Program-made: the position numbers and the translations under genes
The notes under the pieces: model-generated
What the model was told of the DNA's origin: nothing
Seen by the model: only the letters and a program-made list of their open reading frames with translations
Databases searched by the model: none
Part shown: positions 1 to 5,890 of the stretch, one piece after another
How positions within the stretch are numbered: position 1 is the stretch's first letter
How the letters are laid out: every line of letters starts with the position of its first letter
Source of the DNA: Candidatus Latescibacterota bacterium
GTDB lineage: Bacteria > JAAXHH01
Direction of reading: 5' to 3'
DNA: 9,019 bases
NCBI GenBank assembly: GCA_022821935.1
Contig: JAJECR010000311.1
Coordinates: 1 to 9,019 of the forward strand

Positions 1-209
1 GTATCCAGCCGGCATACATATGAAGATACTAAAGAAAAGGAGGGCAAAACGAGTCAAGGCAATAAGAATCAGCGGCAAACGGTGGTTTTGAAACTTCTAT
101 CTTCAGGATTTACCAATTGATTTCAGGGTATAATCCAGATATATTGCTCCGACTCGAATGGACGACTTCATAATAACGTAAACCCTTCTTGTAACCCGGA
201 GGAGATCCA
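1..209. other. AT-rich leader region without a clear gene
   Basis: This stretch is about 40% GC over positions 1-180 by my count, against roughly 60-68% in the neighbouring genes. One plus-strand frame is open from the window edge to a TGA at 118-120 (39 codons, rich in Lys, Glu, Gln and Ser). It could be the tail of a gene that begins outside the window, but its codon use is unlike the other genes here and I recognise no domain. A 23-codon, very basic ATG frame at 20-91 has no ribosome binding site at a proper distance. I treat the region as intergenic, with a possible upstream gene end. Confidence 0.45.
129..134 (+). promoter_or_regulatory. Candidate -10 box of the rhodanese gene promoter
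   Basis: A perfect TATAAT lies 75 bases before the GTG start at 210, in AT-rich sequence. At the usual 16-18 base spacing the -35 region is poor (GGATTT at 106-111), and there is no TG extension of the -10 element. Transcription would begin near 141, leaving a leader of about 70 bases. The hexamer match is direct; promoter activity is inferred. Confidence 0.4.
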
Positions 210-605
210 GTGAAAGACCAGATCGCACACTACGAGAACAAGCTGAAATATGAGATAGATTCCTACGACCTTTGGGAATCCATCACCCTGGGCAAGGACA
301 TCGTCGTGGTGGACGCGCGATCTGCCGAAGCGTATGCGGAACGGCACATCCCCGGTGCCGTCAACATACCTCACCGAACCATGGATTCAGATTCCACGTC
401 ACAACTGGACAGAGACGCGCTGTACGTGACGTATTGCGACGGGATCGGCTGCAACGCGTCGACCAAGGGCGCGCTGAACATGGCCCGGCTGGGTTTCAAC
501 GTCAAGGAACTCATGGGCGGGCTGGACTGGTGGATGAGGGACGGTTATGAAACCGAAGGCCTGCAGGCCACCGAGGGCAGGGCGCTCGTCTGCGGTTGCG
601 GGTAG
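210..605 (+). CDS. Single-domain rhodanese-like sulfurtransferase
   Basis: This 131-residue protein is one rhodanese domain, a fold that carries sulfur as a cysteine persulfide. It has no signal peptide or membrane segment, so it should be cytoplasmic. The family marks appear in order: VVVDARSAEAY (residues 32-42), the HIPGAVNIP motif (46-54), the active-site segment YCDGIGCNAS (75-84), and a GG-x-x-WW end motif (103-108). Cys76 sits where the catalytic cysteine is expected; the loop is the CxGxGCN variety rather than the classical CRSGxRS loop. About 30 residues precede the core and the protein ends in CGCG (Cys128, Cys130). The GTG start is chosen because a strong GGAGGAG at 198-204 lies 5 bases upstream. 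The gene stands alone on the plus strand and converges with the symporter operon, stop codons only 3 bases apart. The sulfur donor and acceptor cannot be told from the sequence. Confidence 0.88.
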   Translation: MKDQIAHYENKLKYEIDSYDLWESITLGKDIVVVDARSAEAYAERHIPGAVNIPHRTMDSDSTSQLDRDALYVTYCDGIGCNASTKGALNMARLGFNVKELMGGLDWWMRDGYETEGLQATEGRALVCGCG

Positions 606-608
606 TCC

Positions 609-746
609 CTAACCCCGCCTCCCCATCTTCCTGAACAACGCCCGGATATCCCCGATGGCGCCTACGCTGACGTATACCGCCACAGCCGCAAAAATCAAAA
701 GGCAGAGGGCGAACACCACCGTCCAGAGCGTGCTCCAGAATTCCAT
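609..746 (-). CDS. Small single-helix membrane protein, likely symporter accessory subunit
   Basis: A 45-residue ORF begins MEFWSTLWTVVFALCLL and has one hydrophobic segment at about residues 5-30, followed by a basic tail (RALFRKMGRRG) that should stay in the cytoplasm by the positive-inside rule. Its ATG (746-744) overlaps the TAA of the symporter gene by one base (TAATG). A strong purine-rich site (AAGGGGGGAG, 751-760) lies just upstream, so translation is probably coupled and the two proteins made together. Small one-helix proteins beside sodium:solute symporter genes are known and are annotated as symporter small accessory proteins; I infer that role from size, topology and position. The frame is open further upstream, but that extension lies inside the symporter gene and lacks membrane-protein character, so the 45-residue form is preferred. 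Its exact function is unknown. Confidence 0.75.
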   Translation of the reverse strand: MEFWSTLWTVVFALCLLIFAAVAVYVSVGAIGDIRALFRKMGRRG

Positions 747-2314
747 TACGCTCCCCCCTTCCAAACCGCGCGGTCCGGGCGTTCCAGACCGTCCGAGCGG
801 TCCTTCCGGTCTGGAAACACCAGCGATCCGGCGAACATGAGGACCAGGGCCAGCGCGGTGATGGTCAGTCCGATCTCGTCGCTTTTGTACATGCCAAGTC
901 CCAGCACCTTGTTCACGGGTCCCAGGCCCGCCACGGCGCCGATGCCCGCGATGAGCGCCAGGTAAGCCCCCACGGTACTCGCCCGCTTCCAGTACAGGCC
1001 TGCCAGCAGCAGCGTGAAAGCACCGGTGAAGTAGATGGCGCCGCTCACGGCCATGTAGTCCCACAGGTCCTGCCCCAGGTCGTACCAGAGTCCCCAGACG
1101 AGCAAGAACAGGCCGATTATCAGGATGAATATGCGCGACAGCGTCAGCCGCCACCGGGTGGTCAGCCGCTCGTTCGTGGCCGGCGCCACCACGTCGTGGG
1201 TCAGCACCGACGCCCAGCAGAGCAGGTAGCTGTCGTGGGTCGACATGAAGGCGGCGAGGAGTCCCGCGCCCACGAGGCCGATGATGCCGGTGGGCAGGAC
1301 CTGGGACAGGAAGAGGGGCATGGCCTGCAATGTCATCGTGGGGTCGGCGGTAGGCGATCCGGTTTCGTCGAAGAAGAACCCGCGGAACTCAGGCATGTTG
1401 AAGAAGTACGTGAGCGCGCAGATGCCGAGGAACTGGGGCACCATGAACCGGATCAGGAAGCCGATGGAAGACCAGCGGTACAGCCTGCGCACTACGGCCA
1501 CGCTCTCGGCCGCGCAGGCACGCATGACCGAGGTCTGCCACACCGCGCAGGAGACGAGTCCCGCCGTAAAGATCATCCACATGATGTAGGACGGGCCGAA
1601 GCCGCTCCCTTCGAGTAGAGGATTGAAGCCGGACTCGCCGTGGACGGCCGCCACGGTTTCGACGATGGTCGTCCAGCCGAGGGCGTAGACGGCCATGCCG
1701 CAGGTGAGGATCATGCCGAAGGAGAGGACAACGAACTGGATGTAGTCGGTGATCACCACCGAGACCATGCCGCCCATGATGGTGTAGGCGATGACCAGCG
1801 CCAGCATGACGGTCATGACCACGGCGACGGCGTTGGGATCGGTCAGGCCCGTCAGGCCGGTTACGAACAGGGCGCCCGCTTTCAGGAAAAGGCCCATGTT
1901 CAGGATGCCGGCAAAGGCGAGGAGCAGGCCGCCGAAGACGCGCACGCCGCGGCTGAACCGTTTCTCGTAGAACTCGGGGATGGTCATCACGCCCAGCCGG
2001 CGCAGGGGCACGACGATGAAGCCGGTCATGCCGACGATGAAGGTGACCACCCCGGCGATGACCGCGATATGAAAGGCGGCGAACCCACCCGTGAATCCCT
2101 TCTGGGCCGAATACATGACCGTCACCAGCCCCAGCTCGCTCCCGATCATGGTCGCCACGGCCAGGCGGGACTTGAGCGACCGGCCCGCCACGATGTAGTC
2201 CCCCATGTCCCGGATGTACCGGTTCATGTACAGGCCCACCCCGACGGTGGCCGCCATGTATACCGCGACGATCAGCCAGTCCAGGGTACCGAAATTCGTA
2301 GGGAGAGACGGCAT
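746..2314 (-). CDS. Sodium:solute symporter (SSS family) permease
   Basis: This 522-residue polytopic membrane protein has about 13 hydrophobic segments, starting at LDWLIVAVYMAATVG (residues 11-25), with the length and layout of PutP/vSGLT-like carriers that use the sodium gradient to import organic solutes. The diagnostic GLLAAFMSTHDSYLL (351-365) corresponds to TM8 of the LeuT-fold core; Ser358-Thr359 match the PutP Ser340-Thr341 pair of the sodium site. IMGGMVSVVITDYIQ (179-193) is another family hallmark. The substrate cannot be read from sequence; amino acids, imino acids, carboxylates or betaines are all possible. The ATG directly abuts the purB stop (TAAATG) and has no convincing ribosome site, which points to coupling with purB. 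The C-terminal tail after Phe500 is charged and low in complexity (PDRKDRSDGLERPDR), and its DNA carries a 10-bp inverted repeat. The stop codon overlaps the start of the small membrane ORF. Confidence 0.93.
   Translation of the reverse strand: MPSLPTNFGTLDWLIVAVYMAATVGVGLYMNRYIRDMGDYIVAGRSLKSRLAVATMIGSELGLVTVMYSAQKGFTGGFAAFHIAVIAGVVTFIVGMTGFIVVPLRRLGVMTIPEFYEKRFSRGVRVFGGLLLAFAGILNMGLFLKAGALFVTGLTGLTDPNAVAVVMTVMLALVIAYTIMGGMVSVVITDYIQFVVLSFGMILTCGMAVYALGWTTIVETVAAVHGESGFNPLLEGSGFGPSYIMWMIFTAGLVSCAVWQTSVMRACAAESVAVVRRLYRWSSIGFLIRFMVPQFLGICALTYFFNMPEFRGFFFDETGSPTADPTMTLQAMPLFLSQVLPTGIIGLVGAGLLAAFMSTHDSYLLCWASVLTHDVVAPATNERLTTRWRLTLSRIFILIIGLFLLVWGLWYDLGQDLWDYMAVSGAIYFTGAFTLLLAGLYWKRASTVGAYLALIAGIGAVAGLGPVNKVLGLGMYKSDEIGLTITALALVLMFAGSLVFPDRKDRSDGLERPDRAVWKGGA
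782..816. repeat. 10-bp inverted repeat in the 3' end of the symporter gene
   Basis: TTCCAGACCG (782-791) and CGGTCTGGAA (807-816) are perfect reverse complements separated by 15 bases. Nearby, ACCGCGCGGT (765-774) is a perfect 10-base palindrome. The repeat lies in codons for the charged symporter tail, 36-70 bases before the start of the small ORF, and has no T-run after it. It could shape mRNA structure before the downstream start; that role is inferred. Confidence 0.5.
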
Positions 2315-3679
2315 TTAGGGGTCGATGTGCCGGACCAGTTCGGACGCGAGGCCGACGTAATCCGAGGGGGTCAGGGCGAGCAGGCGCAGCTTGTCGTCGT
2401 CCGGCAGGTCCAGGTTGCGGATCAGGTCTTCCATGATCTCCTGCGTGATGGCCTGCCCCCGGGTCAGCGCCTTGATCTGATCGTAGGGGTTCTCGTGGCC
2501 GGCCTTGCGCAGGACCGTCTGCACCGCTTCGGACAGCACCTCCCAGGCGCCGTCGAGGTCGGCGCGCACCGCTTCCCGGTCCACTTCCACGCGGGCCAGG
2601 CCCTGCACGGCCGAATGGACAGCCAGCAGCGAATGGCCGATGGCCACGCCCACGTTCCTAAGGGCGGAGGAGTCGCTCAGGTCCCGTTGCTGCCGCGAGA
2701 TCTGCAGTTTCCCGGCCAGGTGGCCCAGCAGCGCGTTGCTGATGCCCACGTTGGCTTCCGAGTTCTCGAAGTCGATGGGGTTCACCTTGTGGGGCATGAC
2801 GGACGACCCCACCTCGGCGCCCACGACCTTCTGCCGGAAGTAGCCGAGAGAAATATACGACCACGCGTCCCGGTCGAAGTCAAGCAGCACGGCGTTGAAG
2901 CGCGTCAGCCGGTGGAAGATCTCCGCCATGTAGTCGTGGGGCTCGATCTGCGTGGTGAGCGGGTTGAAGGTGAGTCCGAGACGGTCTTCGACGAAGTGCC
3001 GCGCGAGGGCTTCCCAGGGCACGTCGGAATACACGACGATGTGCGCGTTGTAGTTTCCCACCGCCCCGTTGAACTTGCCGAGATATTCGCTGCCGGCGAC
3101 CTGGTCGATCTGGCGCTGCCAGCGGGAAACGAATACGGCCAGTTCCTTGCCGACGGTGGTGGGCGTGGCGGACTGTCCGTGGGTGCGGCTCAGCATGGGG
3201 ACGTCCGCCGTTTCGGCCGCGAGGCCGGCCGCGGCCGAGATCAGCTCCTGGGCCTTTGGCAGCCATTCCTCCTGGATCCCGTCTCTGAGCATGAGGGCGT
3301 AGGCGAGGTTGTTGATATCTTCGGAAGTACAACAGAAATGGACCGATTCGGTGACGCCTTCCAGGCTAGTTCCGGCGATGGATTCCCGAATATAGAACTC
3401 CACCGCCTTGACGTCGTGCCGGGTTTCCTGCTCGATATCCTTGATCCGCCGGGCCTGTTCGTCGCCGAATTCGAGGACCAGCGACCGGAGAAAACCGGTC
3501 TCTTCCTTTGAAAACTGACGCACGTGCCCGATCTCCGGCCGCTCCGCCATGGTGATCAGCCATTCGATCTCCACGTGCACCCGGTACTTGATCAGCGCCC
3601 ATTCGGAGAAGTAGGAGGAAAGGCCCTTCAACCGGTCGCCGTAGCGTCCGTCAAGGGGAGAAAGTGCTCGCAGGGACAT
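2315..3679 (-). CDS. purB: Adenylosuccinate lyase
   Basis: This enzyme acts twice in purine synthesis, splitting fumarate from SAICAR and from adenylosuccinate to give AICAR and AMP. The protein is 454 residues, close to the 456 of E. coli PurB, and belongs to that subtype rather than the shorter B. subtilis type. The fumarase/aspartase signature GSSVMPHKVNPIDFENSEAN (291-310) is intact, with the catalytic serine of the mobile loop at Ser292 or Ser293. SRTHGQSATPTTVG (164-177) carries His167, equivalent to the general acid His171 of E. coli. TSEDINN (118-124) and the N-terminal SPLDGRYGDR (7-16) are also typical. The ATG is supported by GGAG at 3686-3689, six bases upstream. It is the first gene of a minus-strand unit with the symporter starting at its stop codon. 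The linkage of purB to a symporter is unusual. The protein should be cytoplasmic and homotetrameric, as known for the family. Confidence 0.97.
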   Translation of the reverse strand: MSLRALSPLDGRYGDRLKGLSSYFSEWALIKYRVHVEIEWLITMAERPEIGHVRQFSKEETGFLRSLVLEFGDEQARRIKDIEQETRHDVKAVEFYIRESIAGTSLEGVTESVHFCCTSEDINNLAYALMLRDGIQEEWLPKAQELISAAAGLAAETADVPMLSRTHGQSATPTTVGKELAVFVSRWQRQIDQVAGSEYLGKFNGAVGNYNAHIVVYSDVPWEALARHFVEDRLGLTFNPLTTQIEPHDYMAEIFHRLTRFNAVLLDFDRDAWSYISLGYFRQKVVGAEVGSSVMPHKVNPIDFENSEANVGISNALLGHLAGKLQISRQQRDLSDSSALRNVGVAIGHSLLAVHSAVQGLARVEVDREAVRADLDGAWEVLSEAVQTVLRKAGHENPYDQIKALTRGQAITQEIMEDLIRNLDLPDDDKLRLLALTPSDYVGLASELVRHIDP

Positions 3680-3775
3680 ACGTTGCTCCGAATCTTTAAA
3701 ACCAGTCTCCCTCAGCTACACGCGCTGACGGATCCTTTCGCACTTAATCCGGCCATTTAGCGTTGCCGCGGTTTC

Positions 3776-3805
3776 AGTATACCCTACGACCGAGGGAATC
3801 GGCAA
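3776..3805 (-). promoter_or_regulatory. Candidate sigma70-type promoter of the purB operon
   Basis: On the minus strand, TTGCCG (3805-3800) and TATACT (3781-3776) are separated by 18 bases, giving four of six and five of six matches to the consensus boxes. Transcription would start near 3769, about 90 bases before the purB ATG. This is the best match that I see in the spacer; activity is inferred. Confidence 0.4.
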
Positions 3806-3931
3806 GGGTCTTTGTGTCCCGCGCCGGCGAAAGGACGGTTCCGTGTAAGATGATCTGCTTGATCCGCCCGGTGCCGCCCTCTATATTCAGCCCACCTTTT
3901 CCCTGGCCGCGGGCGCTCTCCGTTCCTCCGG

Positions 3932-3981
3932 TCGCGAAAGTCCGAAAAGCGCGCGTCTCGCGAAAGTCCGAAAAGCGCGCG
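3932..3981. repeat. Tandem 24-bp direct repeat, 26-bp period
   Basis: Two perfect 24-base copies lie at 3932-3955 and 3958-3981, separated by TC. Each runs TCGCGAAAGTCC then GAAAAGCGCGCG. Each copy has weakly self-complementary ends (TCGCG with CGCGA in the second). They sit just upstream of a possible -10 box (TAGAAT, 3984-3989) and about 50 bases before the oxidase start, where an activator or repressor site could be. The repeat itself is direct observation; the operator role is inferred. Confidence 0.75.
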
Positions 3982-3983
3982 AT

Positions 3984-3989
3984 TAGAAT
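3984..3989 (+). promoter_or_regulatory. Possible -10 box of the oxidase gene
   Basis: TAGAAT matches five of six bases of the consensus and lies 38 bases before the TTG start. Transcription from about 3996 would leave a leader of about 32 bases that contains the GGAG at 4014-4017. No recognisable -35 box is present; the second copy of the tandem repeat occupies that place, which would fit an activator-dependent promoter. Confidence 0.3.
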
Positions 3990-4027
3990 TTGAGTACCCG
4001 GCTGATGTTCCCCGGAGCTTTTGAATC

Positions 4028-5167
4028 TTGAACCTTCCATCCGCTTCTTACGACGTCATCGTGATCGGCGTGGGTGGCATGGGCAGCGCCACGGCCTGGC
4101 ACCTGGCCCGCCGCGGCTGCCGCGTACTGGGCCTGGAGCAGTTCAACATCCCCCACGACCTGGGGTCCTCCCACGGCCAGACGCGCATCATCCGCCTGGC
4201 GTATTCCGAGCACCCGTCCTACGTGCCGCTGCTCCGGCGCGCGTACGCGCTTTGGCGCGAAATAGAGGAACGGGCGGGCGAGCGACTGCTGCACGTCACC
4301 GGGGCCCTGGACGCCGGGCCCGCGGACGACTGGGTCTTCCAGGGCTCGAAGACGTCCTGCGTAGAACACGGCCTGCCCCACGAGATCCTGACAGGCGAGG
4401 AAGTGAACCGGCGGTTCCCCGGCTACCGGCTGCCCGAAGATATCATGGCCGTCTTTCAAACCGACGGCGGCTATCTCCTGCCGGAGCGCTGTATCGTCGC
4501 CCACGTGGAGGCGGCGCAGGAAGCGGGCGCCGAGATCCGCGGCTGCGAGCCGGTGCTGGAATGGCGTTCAAACGGCCGAGGCGTCACGGTAAAGACTGCC
4601 AGATCGACCTGCACGGCGGACCGGCTGGTAATCACCGCGGGCGGCTGGATCGGCAAGGTGGTGAAACGGCTGGACGGGATGGTGCAGCCGGAGCGCCAGG
4701 TCCTGGGCTGGTTTCAGCCCCGGCGGCTCGATCTGTTCTTGCCGGACCGGTTCCCGGTTTTCAACCTGCAGGTGGCCGAGGGCCGGTACTACGGGCTTCC
4801 GGTCCATGGCGTGCCGGGATTCAAGATCGGCCGGTACCATCACCTGGAAGAGCAGGTGGACATGGACCGGATCGACCGGTCCACCCACCCCCGCGACGAG
4901 GCCGTGCTCCGGGAGTTCGCCGAACGCTACTTCCCCGATGGCGCGGGTCCCGCCATGAGCCTGCAGGTCTGCGCCTTCACCAACACCGCCGACGGCCACT
5001 TCATCCTGGACGCGCACCCGGAGCATCCGAACGTCTTCGTCGCTTCCCCCTGCTCCGGCCACGGGTTCAAGTTCTGCAGCGTCATCGGCGAGGTCATGGC
5101 CGACCTGGCCACCACGGGAGACACTGCGCACGACGTCGCCCTGCACGGACTGGCGCGGCTCGCGTAA
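4028..5167 (+). CDS. solA: FAD-dependent sarcosine / N-methyl-amino-acid oxidase (MSOX/MTOX family)
   Basis: This 379-residue flavoenzyme oxidises a secondary amine such as sarcosine or another N-methyl amino acid, releasing H2O2 and, for methyl groups, formaldehyde. The FAD-binding GVGGMGSA (14-21) follows the first strand (VIVIG), and Glu37 ends the second. GSSHGQTRIIR (46-56) matches the GSHHGDTRIIR segment of Bacillus sarcosine oxidase, including the arginines near flavin and substrate. Cys315 aligns with the cysteine that binds FAD covalently, and Lys348 in GHGFKF with the substrate-carboxylate lysine; Lys266 matches the oxygen-activating lysine. The usual Tyr after Cys-Met is Phe317 here, so substrate range may differ. 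There is no signal peptide. The TTG start is the first start codon after an in-frame stop (4022-4024), with GGAG at 4014-4017; later starts would cut the FAD motif. The symbol marks the family; sarcosine, N-methyltryptophan, pipecolate and other substrates are not separable by sequence. Confidence 0.9.
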   Translation: MNLPSASYDVIVIGVGGMGSATAWHLARRGCRVLGLEQFNIPHDLGSSHGQTRIIRLAYSEHPSYVPLLRRAYALWREIEERAGERLLHVTGALDAGPADDWVFQGSKTSCVEHGLPHEILTGEEVNRRFPGYRLPEDIMAVFQTDGGYLLPERCIVAHVEAAQEAGAEIRGCEPVLEWRSNGRGVTVKTARSTCTADRLVITAGGWIGKVVKRLDGMVQPERQVLGWFQPRRLDLFLPDRFPVFNLQVAEGRYYGLPVHGVPGFKIGRYHHLEEQVDMDRIDRSTHPRDEAVLREFAERYFPDGAGPAMSLQVCAFTNTADGHFILDAHPEHPNVFVASPCSGHGFKFCSVIGEVMADLATTGDTAHDVALHGLARLA

Positions 5168-5188
5168 CATAGCACAAGGACGCCAAGC

Positions 5189-5210
5189 GCACCTGATTAG
5201 GCCCAGGTGC
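5189..5210. terminator. Hairpin between convergent genes, possible weak terminator
   Basis: GCACCTG (5189-5195) and CAGGTGC (5204-5210) form a perfect 7-bp stem with an 8-base loop, 22 bases after the oxidase stop and between two convergent genes. No run of T follows on either strand, so intrinsic termination would be weak at best. Confidence 0.35.
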
Positions 5211-5285
5211 CCGTGGTCTTACATCGGCGCAACATGAATTACGGTCTTAAGGGCGTATCCGCACTGAAGAGGCGAGTTGCGGCGT

Positions 5286-5708
5286 CTACCCGCGCGGTTC
5301 GTAGTTCAACCTGAGATAGGTGACCGTGGCGTGGGCGGTCAGCGTTCCGGCGTCGTTGGTGATCAGTACTTCACCGTAGATCAGCTTTCTGCCGTTCTTG
5401 ACGACGCGGGCCTCGGCGTTCAGGGCTTCCTCGCTCGCGGCGTGGAGATAGGTGACCGAGAGATTGGTGGTTACCGTGTCCCGCGTGATCCCGTTCAGCG
5501 TGGCGTGAGCCAGGTACGCCATGGTATCGGCCAGGGAAGCCGTCACTCCGCCGTGTACGAGGTTATAGGACTGGGCGAATCGGGGCTGATAGGGCAGGCG
5601 GGCGCGGCAGACGCCCTCTTCCACTTCCACGATCCGCAAACCGAGGTCATGGACGTACGGAACGCCATCGACGAATTTCTGCAGTTCTTCGACTGTTACC
5701 TGGGACAT
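5286..5708 (-). CDS. PaaI-type hotdog-fold acyl-CoA thioesterase
   Basis: This 140-residue protein has the size and motif order of the PaaI / 4HBT hotdog thioesterases, which hydrolyse acyl-CoA or aryl-CoA esters in the cytoplasm and work as tetramers. The key segment SYNLVHGGVTASLADTMAYL (47-66) contains Asn49, the His-Gly-Gly at 52-54 and Asp61, which takes the place of the PaaI catalytic acid. The later TVTTNLSVTYLHAA (78-91) and GRKLIYGEVLI (106-116) are the expected beta strands. The ATG at 5708 is chosen because homology begins about there; the frame stays open far upstream, but only across the radical SAM gene. The ribosome site is weak. The gene follows the radical SAM gene on the same strand after 182 bases, so it may have its own promoter. 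The acyl substrate cannot be predicted; no phenylacetate genes are present in the window. Confidence 0.88.
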   Translation of the reverse strand: MSQVTVEELQKFVDGVPYVHDLGLRIVEVEEGVCRARLPYQPRFAQSYNLVHGGVTASLADTMAYLAHATLNGITRDTVTTNLSVTYLHAASEEALNAEARVVKNGRKLIYGEVLITNDAGTLTAHATVTYLRLNYEPRG

Positions 5709-5809
5709 GGAATTGGTGTGGCCTGTTCGGCTTCCTGCGGGACAATGACAGGGCGGAAAACGCTCGACGGATGATAACCAGAACACCGCCGCCTGTCCAT
5801 CACTATGTG

Positions 5810-5884
5810 ACCCGGCCGCGCACCCGGCCGCCAGCCCGGCCTCACTGATTCGATCCGCCGCCTCACCCGGCCGCCAGCCCGGCC
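5810..5884. repeat. GC-rich direct repeats between thioesterase and radical SAM genes
   Basis: A perfect 21-base repeat occurs at 5821-5841 and 5864-5884, offset by 43 bases; it starts CACCCGGCCGCC and ends AGCCCGGCC. A third partial copy, ACCCGGCCGC, is at 5810-5819. The unit contains the palindrome CGGCCG, so hairpins are possible. The second copy ends 7 bases from the stop codon of the radical SAM gene. The function is unknown; slippage or a transcript 3'-end structure are options. Confidence 0.7.
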
Positions 5885-5890
5885 AGCCAC

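Larger units (their letters stand above)
3680..4027. other. Divergent intergenic region between purB and the oxidase gene
   Basis: These 348 bases separate two genes that are transcribed away from each other. I see a candidate purB promoter (3776-3805), a tandem 24-bp direct repeat (3932-3981), and TAGAAT (3984-3989), which may be the -10 box of the oxidase gene. Short open frames on both strands cross it, but they contain no recognisable domain, lack ribosome sites and run through the repeat, so I read none as a gene. No tRNA fold or riboswitch class was recognised. Confidence 0.6.

Noticed and set aside
20..91. 23-codon highly basic ATG frame in the AT-rich leader
   Set aside because: There is no properly placed ribosome site. 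The purine-rich AAGGAGGG near 38-45 lies inside the frame, with no start codon at the right distance after it.
609..1154. 181-residue version of the small membrane protein
   Set aside because: The first 136 residues are an out-of-frame reading of the symporter gene; the internal ATG has a strong ribosome site and a TAATG coupling with the symporter stop.
1640..3511. Long plus-strand open frame of 623 codons opposite the symporter and purB genes
   Set aside because: It spans two confidently assigned minus-strand genes and their junction. Its product is a His/Asp/Gly/Arg-rich sequence without any domain, as expected for an antisense frame in GC-rich coding DNA.
3932..3981. The two-copy repeat as a CRISPR remnant
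   Set aside because: The copies are separated by only two bases, so there is no spacer, and no cas gene is present.
3774..4040. 88-codon minus-strand and 76-codon plus-strand frames in the divergent spacer
   Set aside because: Neither has a ribosome site or domain. Both run across the tandem repeat or the candidate promoter, and the minus frame also overlaps the oxidase start.
4021..5172. 383-codon frame overlapping the oxidase in another plus-strand frame
   Set aside because: Its product is Arg/Pro/Gly-rich with no domain, while the frame starting at 4028 encodes a complete flavoenzyme with all key residues.
4028..5708. An oxidase-thioesterase-symporter catabolic cluster
   Set aside because: The genes are on different strands with separate promoters or convergent ends. 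No shared pathway is shown by the sequence beyond proximity.
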